A DNA stretch of 64,000 bases, from NCBI GenBank assembly GCA_963978545.1, contig OZ021723.1:11682593-11746592 (forward strand). Reading direction: 5' to 3'. Both the position numbers and the translations under genes were made by a program. Positions 23,161-34,700 of the stretch are shown here, piece by piece. The notes beneath the pieces are model-generated. The model did not search any database and had not been told where the DNA came from. It saw only the letters and a program-made list of their open reading frames with translations. How positions within the stretch are numbered: position 1 is the first letter of the stretch; every line of letters begins with the position of its first letter. The stretch is from Linyphia triangularis. Lineage: Eukaryota > Arthropoda > Arachnida > Araneae > Linyphiidae.

Positions 23161-24189
23161 TAGGAATAAAAGAAATATTTCAAAACTTATAAATTTTGAA
23201 ATTTATATATTTATATATATATATATATATATATTAATTTTTAGATTTTTTTCCTTCCATGTGTTTTCGTATTAAATAAACTCGATTTATGGAAGAATTT
23301 CCACAAATATAGTCAATGCCCTTTTCATTAGTTCAACAAAATAGCTAAGTATACTGTTTAAAACTAGTTAATTACTGATGGCGCCGTACGTTATTGATTG
23401 GGGACCCCCTCCCCCTCTCCAAAAAACGTATTAGACTGTAAACGTTCGTAAAAGTATCGATTAATTGCCAGTAGGTATACTACCACGTACAGTGGTTCTT
23501 CACCGTTCAAAAATCATTCCGCCAAAGGGAATGAAAGTATGAATTGCTCACAACTAAAATCCTTTTCGTGTGTTTTATATTTTTAGACAATTACTATTTG
23601 AAGATCTGCATGTTTTACCTAATCCGAATGGAATTTCTACCAGCGGTTAACCACACTCTCATTAAAGATCCATTACTTTTGCAGCTCCTTACCAAACTAT
23701 CACTCAAACAGGATTCCAACCAAGCGCATAAGCAAGAAATTCCTGCTCCCATTTCATTATTGATTGCAACGCATGATCACCCCTTTCTGCAACACGCTCG
23801 TATTTCCTTACTCGCCCTTAAGGTCTATAACCACCCTCACCAGGAAATTCGGAATTATTGTGGGACACCCATCTACCGATCACTCAACGGAAGTGAAATG
23901 ATGCCACCTCGTGATGTCTAAAAAGTGAACCTTTAACGACGAAGGAGGAAAAGATGAAAAAATAGACCCCAAAACCTGTTCTTTTTAGTTACATTTGTAA
24001 TTAGTCAGCTTTGTTGTGTGTTTTTTCTTTTTTTTCTTTTGGGAGAAAGGCTTAGAAGGGAAGCAGACTTCGTGTTCCAAATTGATTATGGGCAGTGATT
24101 ACCACCTCATTTGTTTGAGGAGTCTTGGCTCTTGTCTGGCATTCGTGAAAGCAGCCGGAACACATTACGAAAATATTGTTGCACAAATT
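23161..24189. other. Non-coding stretch with GC-richer island (about 23600-23960)
   Basis: An AT microsatellite lies at 23212-23234. The island keeps a 125-codon open frame (23544-23921) without recognised domains or splice evidence; the upstream part is AT-rich and intron-like. Confidence 0.4.
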
Positions 24190-24194
24190 GTCTA

Positions 24195-24639
24195 TGTATA
24201 GTGTAAATAGTGACGTATTATTTTAAAATTCTATTGTAATTTATTTTTATCTTATTTTATTTATTAACAGCGATTATACAAGTTAGAAAAAGGTGGCAAC
24301 ACCTAAAGCAATCGAGAAGTTTCGAGATATTTCTTTTCCGATGAATTGGCTGGAAATTTCTCGAATGTCTCAAGCGCTTGTATATAAAAGACTGGAGAAC
24401 GGGAAAGTTTTCAGATTGACTTCGGACTTCGTTGAAAGCTGATCGCTTTGTTTACCTATTGGAGTGAGCTTGTATAATCGCTGAATTCGAAGTTATTTTT
24501 GTTGAAGCTTGTGTTGAAGCTTGAGAGTAATTAAACTGTTGCCTGTGAATAAATTTTTGTGAGTTTTCTGAAGAGAGAATAAATACTTTTAAACCGTGAA
24601 AACTGTGCCATCATTGCCTCAGTGGAAAAATTCATGACA
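24195..24639 (+). mobile_element. Probable solo LTR
   Basis: The 445 bp unit begins tgtatag and ends catgaca (TG...CA), with near-identical 5 bp flanks (gtcta 24190-24194, gtata 24640-24644). In order it holds HSF-type sites, a TATA box (tatataaaag, 24381-24390), a leader-like region, and two aataaa words near 24549 and 24579. That is the order of U3, R and U5 in an LTR. No internal retroelement coding sequence borders it. A decayed cellular heat-shock promoter is the main alternative. Confidence 0.55.
24316..24390 (+). promoter_or_regulatory. Heat-shock-element cluster plus TATA box
   Basis: A perfect three-unit heat-shock element (GAA-nn-TTC-nn-GAA) lies at 24353-24365. A second run at 24316-24333 has GAA-nn-TTC, one imperfect unit, then TTC. 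The TATA box starts 16 bp after the first element. Spacing resembles Hsp-type promoters (family knowledge); activity is inferred. Confidence 0.6.
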
Positions 24640-24644
24640 GTATA

Positions 24645-26630
24645 TATATATCTAGATTACGTTCCTGGTGAATATAACCATCAAACGGAAAATGAACAAA
24701 TGATCTGAATAGAGAGAAAATGTTATAAATTTTAGTGCTGGTATGGTGAGTGAAGAGGCATGTAATCTATAGGCACTTATCAAGTAGTCTTTATATGCTA
24801 CATTAAACATATTTGCGTCTAGCTCACTCTATTAGTAACATATGTTATATGGTGTGTGAAATACAAATCTCACATTTTTGTACATATTCCTAGTACAATA
24901 CCGAAACCGCTGGCACTAGATCACTGGATCAGTTTTCACTACATAGTGATGAATGAGAAGAAAGACACAAATATAAATGTATGCTTGAATACTTGAATTA
25001 TTAAAATTGTCCCTTGTTTAACACAATAGTATTACTATTGTGATAAACAAGGTGTTTTTACTGGCTGATTTATTTTTAACCGGCTTTCTCTGCAAGAACT
25101 AAGGTGATAAAAACTTAAAAAACTGGCATGTTTTTGTATTGACTGATCAGACTATCAGAAATTTGTGTCTTTAGATGTAGAGACATTATAATAAAGCTGA
25201 GGGGTTAGAGCTTGAACTCATCAGGCTTGTAGAACAAGAAGATATAATTGAATGTAACCCCGAATTCAACAATACAGTGACCTTTTTCTTTTAATATGTT
25301 CATTATTTGAGACGGGTATCCGTTGGCATTAATCGATATCATACTGTAGGAGATATAGTAATTTTTTTCAGAGATTAGCATTTAAAATATATATACATAT
25401 ATTTACCTTGTAATAATGTATAATGAAGGCTTGAAAAAGTTTTGGATTTCATTTTCGTGTCATATAAAACACATTAATACTTTCGGATTTGATAATTAGC
25501 AACACTTCGAAATTTTCGCATTGTCAATGTGTGCGTCCTAATCATGTTTTACATATGTCAGAACGCAGACCCGTCCTGACTGTTTAACTTTGACAGCTGT
25601 CCAAATGTTGCTGCTGTACAGGTGTTTCCGATCACCTTCAAGGTTGGGAGTGAAAGTGTAAACATTTCTCCACTATCCTGAAACGTGGGTAGTTTGTGTG
25701 TGTGCGGTGGCGCCATATCTTGTCCCTGTAAGGGGCTCACCCGTTTTTATGTCAGGCAGCGCCCTATTAGTTAAGAACTTTCACTGAAACAATAATAACA
25801 CCCTCTCGTGAGTCAGCAAGGGCGCACCTTCACAACTTCACAAGAAAAAGAGAAAAAAAAGAGAGAAACGGTGACTGACCTAGTCTAAGATGATTTTGCA
25901 ATGACTAATAAGGACCTTTGACTCCCAAAGATTGGAACAGATGGAACACCACTTAATCTCCGTTTGTAATGGTCCAAGAAAAAACTAGTTCCTAATTATA
26001 AGTTACAATGTCTCTGAACTAAAAAAGCATTTTGAAGACAGGAATGATCATTGTGTATCATGTTCACCAATTAATTTAGAAAGATGTGTTTAAAAATTAA
26101 AGGGTCATTGTCCTGTAGTTAAGTTATATTCCGAGTTGGCAAAGAGTTATTTCCGGACACGAGAAGTCTTTTGGCTCCCTATATTAGGACAGAATGCATG
26201 GACTTCTTGGTTTAGTTGGTCTACTCACAGATTATAAGGTTGGGTTATAGGAAAGGAGTTGATAAATTGTTATAAGAAATTAGACAGTAAAAGCAATTAT
26301 GTACAGACTAACTTGTTTATTAGTCCATCAATTATTCTGCGACGTTTCATGTAGATAAATTGAGTATTGTCCTTTAGTCGATGTATTGTGTTAAGTAAGG
26401 ATAAGAGAGGACAATGTCCTTTTTCTGTTATAAATCTGATTAAATTGGTAGATGTAGCTCAGAAATTAAAATCGTCATATTGAACATCATATCCTTAACT
26501 AATGTTAGATTTGATTAATTATCGTGACACTCGTTCTTTTTCATGGTGTGGTGGTATTATCAAGAAAATGACACTGTATATAATGTACTCTGTTGCAGAA
26601 TTCGAAAGTGAGTTTACTTTTAATAGAAAT
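24645..26630. other. Non-coding stretch
   Basis: It contains the short palindrome at 25012-25052 and GC-richer unique sequence at 25560-25860. No gene is supported. Confidence 0.45.
25012..25052. repeat. Short perfect-type hairpin
   Basis: The arms ccttgtttaacacaatagta and its inverse differ by one base over about 20 bp, with almost no loop. Confidence 0.75.
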
Positions 26631-27460
26631 TCTCTGTACTTATGCATCATATCAAAGAAAAGCTGCTCACAAGCTGTATATTATTATTGTTGTTATTAAA
26701 AAGACAGTCGGTGATGAACGTTCGTATCAATTTAAATCTATATAGGAGTATATAAGTGTGTTATGTATGTTCTTTGTACTTATGCATCATATGAAAGAAA
26801 AGCTGTTCACAAGCTGTATATTATTATTGTTGTTATTAAAAAGACAGTCGGTGATGAGCGTTCGTATCAATTCAAATCTATATAGGAGTATATAAGTGTG
26901 TTATGTATGTTCTTTGTACTTATGCATCATATGAAAGAAAAGCTGTTCACAAGCTGTATATTATTATTGTTGTTATTAGAAAGACAGTCGGTGATGAGCG
27001 TTCGTATCAATTCAAATCTATATAGGAGTATATAAGTGTGTTATGTATGTTCTCTGTACTTATGCATCATATGAAAGAAAAGCTGTTCACAAGCTGTATA
27101 TTATTATTGTTATTAAAAAGACAGTCGGTGATGAGCGTTCGTGCCAATTCATATCTATATAGGAGTATATAAGTGTGTTATGTATGTTCTCTGTACTTAT
27201 GCATCATATGAAAGAAAAGCTGTTCACAAGCTGTATATTATTATTGTTATTAAAAAGACAGTCGGTGATGAGCGTTCGTGCCAATTCATATCTATATAGG
27301 AGTATATAAGTGTGTTATGTATGTTCTCTGTACTTATGCATCATATGAAAGAAAAGCTGTTCACAAGCTGTATATTATTATTGTTATTAAAAAGACAGTC
27401 GGTGATGAGCGTTCGTGCCAATTCATATCTATATAGGAGTATATAAGTGTGTTATGTATG
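26631..27460. repeat. Tandem array of six 140/137 bp units
   Basis: Units start at 26631, 26771, 26911, 27051, 27188 and 27325. The first three are 140 bp; the last three are 137 bp, having lost one ttg triplet in the attattattgttgtt tract. The 137 bp units are the most alike. Confidence 0.94.
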
Positions 27461-28300
27461 AGGGAGTTAGGCCTGTAAGGTAGCTTCATTTTTCTTGTCG
27501 AGAACCATTATTGAAAAAATAGCTTGCAAAATGTTGCAAATTGCGTTTCTGTTTGCTTGAAGGCTTGAAGTGGGTAGTTAATGTTTGAGGAGGTAGTTTA
27601 AAAAAAACTTGTCAGCATTTTAGAACCAGAGGATTTAGTGGGAAGTGAGCATTTTTCACTCTGGTACAGAATTTCATCACCACCGCCAAAACAATTATTT
27701 GAAACGTTCTATGGAGGGAAACAATATCCGTACAAAAACCATTTAATAGCATTTCTCAGTGTGTAGACACCGAAAAGTAGTTGTATTATACCAGAGTGGG
27801 TTATGAAGTTCATTTTTGCTTAATGTTTTTCAAAGTGAGTAGGGGGACGATCCTTATTGATAGTTTAACTTTTTCTGCTTTCTGTCAAACAAATACAAAT
27901 TTTATAAGTTTTACAAATAAATATATTGATGAATATCAACGCTGCTTTCAAAACAGAGACTGTAAATATACAAAAATAAGATATCGCCAACCTCTTGAGG
28001 ACCTTGGTTGTGTGTCCGTTCTCAACGTTCACCAAATTACCTTGATTTTATAAGCTGGGTATTTTAAAAACTTGTTTCATATGTGTTGTGGCTTGAGGGA
28101 TTTTAATATTCATGTTTCATGACAGCGCAAAATTACTTTTTTTATGATTGAGGTTAGCATGTTTTTCCAATTTTAAATTCAATGCTTAACTTTAAAAAAT
28201 GTTCATTTCAGAGAATGATCTCATAGGGTGTTGTTTTTTCTTTGTTTATAAGCATATGAATTTAACTTTTAGCATATTCTTAATTTTCTTTTTTTTCCAG
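27461..28300. other. Non-coding sequence before exon A
   Basis: AT-rich and intron-like, ending in the pyrimidine tract of the exon A acceptor. Confidence 0.5.
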
Positions 28301-28417
28301 CTCCACTGTATATGTCTCCCGTTCAGACGGAGTGCCTCAACTTGGATTACTACATTCCACAAAATCAAGAGAACGAGAATACGAAGCGATTCACTGATCA
28401 GAGATGGGAGAGAATTC
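28301..28417 (+). CDS. Claudin-like gene, exon A (loop 1 segment)
   Basis: The acceptor is a T-rich tract ending ttttttccag; the donor is gtaagt at 28418. The exon is 117 bp and enters in phase 1 (two bases finish a codon), giving 38 full codons beginning PLYMSPVQTECLNLDYY and ending QRWERI, plus one base of a His codon completed by the next exon. One Cys lies at residue 11 of the segment. Position before TM2 makes it the second half of extracellular loop 1, where claudins keep the second Cys of a conserved pair. The other two frames either hit a stop or do not join to the next exon. The exon alone is short, and its support comes from the exact phase match and the sensible protein it makes with the 53322 exon. 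Confidence 0.8.
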
Positions 28418-31400
28418 GTAAGTCATCCACCTTATCTTATTGATTAACTTACTCTGATTTCGATTCAAAGAAGTCCAGAATCATAAAAACGACATTTTAA
28501 TGCAATTTGAACTCTTAATGTTTTTAAAGTCCTCCTGATAAAATACGTCTGAGGTCTGTTGTAATCAACAAATAATCATTGATTTTTTTACTTTCAATTA
28601 CCCATATGTTATCGTAGGGTAATAAAAGGCATTCGATTCAAAAAAAAAAAATCGATTTTTTTTTCTTCTTTTTGTATTTCTACATGTTTTGAAAGTACTG
28701 AGCAGGGTTCCCACGGTCATTGAAAGTCATTAAAAGTGCTTAATATTTTTAACTTGTTTTCAAGGCCTTGAAAGTTCTTGAAAATGCTTATAGGTGCTTA
28801 AAAGTCATTGAAAATACTTAGAGGTCCTTAAAAGTCCTTAATTTTTGCAAATGTTGTGTGGCCAACTGCAAAATTTATAAAAATACAACTCGGACTTGCT
28901 ATCCCCAAGTGACTGCCTCGTATTTGCACCGTATCGAAATTTTCCGACCTATTTGTATTACGTTTCCACCAATTTGTAACTTTTTTGGCAGAATATACTT
29001 TATTAAAAATTTATTTATTGACATGATGCCTGAAAACAAATTTTCAAAGGTCCTTAAAAACATTGATTAGGTTCTTAAAAGTCATTGAAAAGTCATTGAT
29101 TTTCATTCTGTGATTAGAGTGGGAACCCTGCTGAGTTAAAAAAAAAAGTGGTCTAGAAAAATTTTCTGTGGTCAGCATAACTCTCGAATGGATTGACCTA
29201 CTATGTTAAGTTTTTGCAACCAGTTAGTAGTGGCCATGGGACCTGTCATTAACTTTTCCATGACTATTGTGATATTCTTTTCCGTGACACATTCATTGTA
29301 CGTACACAACACACTCTAAGCAGGATTCAGGAAACTTAAAACAGAATACATGAAATTTTACTTTTTGAAATATGAATGTTTGATTTATTATGAGAGGGAC
29401 ATTCTTTAGTCCATTAAAACTTTTATCCCAAAATACCTTTTTTTTATGCTAATATGCTTAAGCACTCGAATACTACATGTGCTTTTCAGGTATCTCAAAT
29501 TTTTAAGTTTCTTAATCGTTAAAAGTTTTCAACAACTTGTTAATGAAATACACAAAACAGTTTGCATAGTTTCAGTTTTCTTTCACAAAATACTTTCCTT
29601 TTGTTAATTTCTTTCCTTTTAAAAATATCTGAATATTAAGTAATGCCTTGGTGAAGTCAGTGTGGCTAGTAGTTTTTGAAAAAAAGGTTATGAAAAATGG
29701 AAACGTTCTTTTATTATTTTTTAGTACCTTTTTAGTTTGTGTTGAATCATTTGTTAAAATAGTTAGGGTAAGATAGGGTTGAACCAGTTGTTAAAAGTGT
29801 TAAGGGTATGGTAAGTGATATGGATACCTTATTATATATATATATTTTTTATACAGATAATCTGAAGTATTCTCTTTTGCCATGAACTTATTTGTATGAG
29901 CTATACATTTTAAAACCAGAGTATTAGCGTGTTTAAGTATAAGATGCCTTTTTTTCAACGCATTGTCATTAATATCCCATTCTTTCTTTTGTACTTATTT
30001 CGACGTCAAACCACAGACGCATGTGTTCTACCACTTTCCTTTTCGTGCCAAACAAAGGCCCGACTCCTAAAATGAATTGTCACCGCGAATGACCCTGTTT
30101 TCGGCAGCAATTTTTGGGGCCATCCTATTTATTTCTGCAATTGTTGAGAAAATGGACCCCGTCATTCTCTTCAGTTTTAAGACGTAATAATTCCATTGTT
30201 CCCGCCTTCCCTTGAGATGCAGATTCTTCTCTATTTTTATTACCTAAGAACGGGAAAAGAACGAATGTTGTAGTGGAATGCGTTTCTGCAAGAAAGTTTC
30301 CTCGTAAAAGATTTATGACGGGGGTTTTTATATTTACTATTTACATTTTTAACTAGGTTAACACCACTTTAAAAGGGTTTGTAATTCATGAATTTATGGT
30401 AAAAGAGTTATTGGGAGGAAATTGTGCTCAAAACTAATGTAAAAGATTAAAATTTTATTGGATGGCTTAAAAGAAGTGTTTATAGATACAATTCCCATTC
30501 GACAAAAATTAAAATCACAGCAAAACAATGCATTAGAATTGCACTTAAATTTCTTAACTTTGTTACTGAAAAATATGAACTTGAATGAGGAAATAATTCA
30601 AAAATTCACAAATTTTTTTTTCATCTGGATATTGTAAAAAACATTTATATTAACTCAATTTTGAGTGTTTGTGGCAAGTAAAATCTTCGAAGGACTACTT
30701 AATAGGTTTGTCTTCATCGTATCGAGCTGTAACTTGACAGATAGACTCGTTGTCGATGACCACAGATTCTACTGAGTTTTTGGGACAGTCACTATAAAAC
30801 CGATTTTACAAATGTTTTAATTACATGACGTCAGATCCAGACACCAAGCCACATTAAAGTATGCACAATTTAGCGATATTTAATGACCTTCCCTTGTTGA
30901 CGTTGGTGACATATGATAATAGGAATCTCCCATTTGATGATTTTAAATCCTGTATATTAATTTGATTTTGTTTGTGGTGGGTAAAATCTTGGAAAGGCTT
31001 ATTAACCCTTTTGCCGCCATCCAAAGAGCTGAATCTTGGCAGTTGAACTCGATGACAGCGCATTCTATCAATTTTTTCCCTATTTGGTTGGTGAGGGTGT
31101 AAGTTTAAAAGTTACAACTTCCTCCCCCCCCCCCCACACACACACACACGTCACAGTATGAATGTTTTCTCTGATTTTGGTCAAACACTATGGCTTTGAA
31201 TCTTATCGTAGATTTTACAGTTTCATTTAAATGGATTCGATAGTTTTTCGCGCATGGATTACATATTTATTAATGTTATGAGTTTTTATTATTCTGCAGA
31301 GTGGCAACAGAACCGGGAAAACCTGGAAATCAGGGAAATGTCAGGGAACTTTTTAAAATTTCATGAAAATCAGGGAAATTTTGTTTGGTTTAAGGCACGT

Positions 31401-31744
31401 TCATCCATATTTTGGCGCTATTTACATGGAGATTTGTTAGTGGTAAGCCATTAGAAGTTAAATGTTACGGAATAATTTAAACTTTTCATCACCAGCAAAA
31501 CTATCTTTTAAAAAATTGCATATTATCTCTTTAGCATACATGTTCTATTTGATCAGGGTGTCTAGACATCTAGAAAACCTAAGAAAATCGGGGAAATTTC
31601 AAAAAAAGTTTGCCCTAAAATCAGGGAATTTTTTAGAAATCTGTCAGGCAAATCAGGGAACTTTTTTTCCTGAATTTTGTAGCCACCCTGTTCTGTCATA
31701 GTCTGAGAAGCGACTTTAAGTTTAAATACAACATCGGACATAAT

Positions 31745-31776
<32 letters not shown>

Positions 31777-34700
31777 AGATTGTGAAGAAATGTCAGTAGA
31801 TTATGAATCCTCTAGTCTCCTGGGACAAAAATGGTCTTAACCATTAAAAAATCGACTTTGAATTTATATCGTTGTACCAGTTTAGCCAATCTGGAGGATG
31901 GAACGTTTAAATTTTCCAACAATTGTTTTCATTTTCATTGATGAAACTCCAATTAACGGCTGCTCATTGATTCGAGTTCAAAAGGTTTATATTAACACAT
32001 TTCTATTTCTTCAAATCTGTGGCAACGGTTTTCCTTGATGGAAGAGAACGATAACCAAACAAAAAAGCCCTTTGGCAATGGCAGGAGCACGAATTCCTTT
32101 AATGTATTCAGAATTCGAAAAGCTCATTTTTGATATGGATCTCCACCAAAAAAAAAACACCTCAATCCAATGAGGTAATGGGAGAATTATAACGTTTCCA
32201 TCTCCTTCTCCGGTGTCTTTTTCTTTTGTGGTTCGGGAGAAATGTTTCTCCAAACAGAGACCTCATTTCCATTGCCATTCTGCAACGAAGTAATTTTTAT
32301 TTGGCAGACGATCTTTCTTTCTTGAGGCCTCGTCGAAGGTTCAAAGCCATGTCTTCGATTCCACAGAGCGGAACGGAATTCTTGAGATCTCCTATGCCTC
32401 GGGTTTTTAACAACGGGTTACAGTCAGGGCTGCCAACTCTCAGATAGCCTGAATCGCCAACAGCCTATTAAAAAATCGCCAAAAATCGCCAGATCTCAAA
32501 ATCAAGAAAATCGCCAAAATATAGCCAAAAATCGCCAAATGAGAAAATAATTCGCCAAAAAAACTAATTATCTTAGAAATAAGATGTGTTTATCAATAGT
32601 ATTGCCTTTCCAGCCAAGCCAATTAGCGGATAAATACCTGGTTTTTTCAACGTTGGAGGGTAATTTGAAAATGAGGATATCTGCGGGGTTTTTTTTTTTC
32701 CCCCCAAAAAAGAATGTATTTTTTTTACTACGGAGAGGTCATTTTTTCGAGTAATCTGATAAGTTCAAGGCATGGATTAAATAAACAAGGGTCATTACTA
32801 TACGAGTAGGCGACAAAACACAAGATCAATTTATTTTATCCCCTACCCGGTAGTGTTCGTCACTGTGGTGTTCGTTTCAAATTTCAATTAGTTTGCAGCC
32901 GTTTTTAGGGTTTCCTATCCCTCCCTATTGACCCCCAGGAGTTCTCTTACAAAGAAACCTCGGCGCCTACTTGACAAATAATTAGATCGACTTGGCGGGC
33001 AAACTTAACGTAACCAAATGGTTGTGGAGAATCTCGTTTTAGGGCAGTTTAGCTTCTAGCCTCCAGCCTTCTTCTTTCCTTTTTTTTTTTTTTTTTGTCT
33101 CGCATGCAGAACCAAATCGCGGCGAACAGAACAAAGGACCAAGGGGTACCCTGTTGTGTTTGTTAAAATACTAGTCGCACTGTCGGCGTGGGGGGGGGGA
33201 TGAAAAGTGCAGTGTCATTTCCTTTCCCTTGTTCCAATCTTGAGCCGAAACCGATTCTGGTTTGGCTTTTTTCCTTTCCATTTCTATCTATTAACTGTTA
33301 ACTGGGCTGGGATTTAGGAAAGTTAAGCTGAAGACACACAGGAACAAATTCCACCCTCCTTAAGATTTCATTTCTCCCCTTTCGACATTTATCAAAAGGA
33401 GGCTTGTATCCGCGCCGTGCCCGGCCTTTTAGTGAGGCCTGTGTGTCACCAGTTTAGGCTGTCACGTATTATTCATTACGTAACAAAAAATTTCGTTGCT
33501 TTCGAAATAATATTGGAAATTTTTCTTGGATATTCATAGGTTATTTGCTTACGCTTGTCATTTAAAACTTAACAATAAGAATAATAAAAGATTGCAAATT
33601 ATTATTTACTTTCAATTTGATTTTGTTCAAGGGAAGAAACAGTATAAATAGAAGAAAATACAACGAACCTGGAAATGATGAAGAAAATGGTAGATAAAAA
33701 TGTAAATAGTACAGCTTTAACCACAATTATTTCTAAAAAGAGTTAATTAACTTTAGAGAGAAATGAAAAAAAAATATTGACATAGTTAACATGACTGATT
33801 ACAATGCTTTAATTGGATATAAAAATAAGAATTTATGTTTTTGAATAAGAATTATTTGATTAGTTTTCTTAATAATCTTATGAGTTTGGAAATTTTAATT
33901 TGTTAAAAATTTTAAACTTGTTTTTTTAACAGTTCAGATTCTTACTACATCAATAATCGGACATCTGTCACAATCCCTGTCGGGTCTACTTATATTTTGA
34001 AAATTGAGATCCCCACAGAACTCCTTCACGCTATGGAAAATTTTGAAACAATATTTCCTATTTTCTTAGTTACACGAACAGTTTTGCATTTCAATAATTT
34101 TATGCTTTTACATGGAACTAGATAAATTTATTTTTATGAATTTCAATGATCCATTTGTTAAAACAGGGAATAAAAGTATTGGATTCGGTAAAAAAAAAAA
34201 AAAAAAAAATCGATTTTTGCTTTTCTTCATGTTTTGGGATGTGCTCTGAGTTAAAAAAAGTGGTCTAGAACAATGTCGGTGTACGTCCGTAGACCTAGTA
34301 AGCATAACTCCCGAACAGATTGATCTACGATATTCTATTTTGGGTCGCACTCATCAAATAAGCATTTTACCTTGTTTGTAAAAGTATTACTTTCCCCACT
34401 AGTTGCATAAACAACTATTTCCTATGACATTTTTTTTTCAATTGGATCGGCTTAAATTAGAACTTCTCAATAGTCAAAAACTTCTCAAATCTATTGTATC
34501 TCTTTGTTAATGTATTAGATTTTGCTGTGAAAAATATGTGATACATTTTTGTAAATTATTTGAGAATTACCGATTAGTTTGGTATGTGAACGAAACAAGT
34601 AACTTAAAATGAATGACTGGTGTTTGATCTAACATTTTAATTTTTAGTCTTTATTTTTGATGTCGACATTTTCAATTTTTTTAATTTTTTTTTATTAAAC

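Noticed and set aside
23544..23921. 125-codon open frame
   Set aside because: Starts in AT-rich sequence, no domain and no transcript-like signals; kept only as an island.
28858..29070. 70-codon frame
   Set aside because: Lies wholly inside the 28703-29130 MITE.
31254..31701. Two short frames with NQGN/SGKF words, also at 40430-41008
   Set aside because: They translate the cagggaaat repeats of the MITE family.
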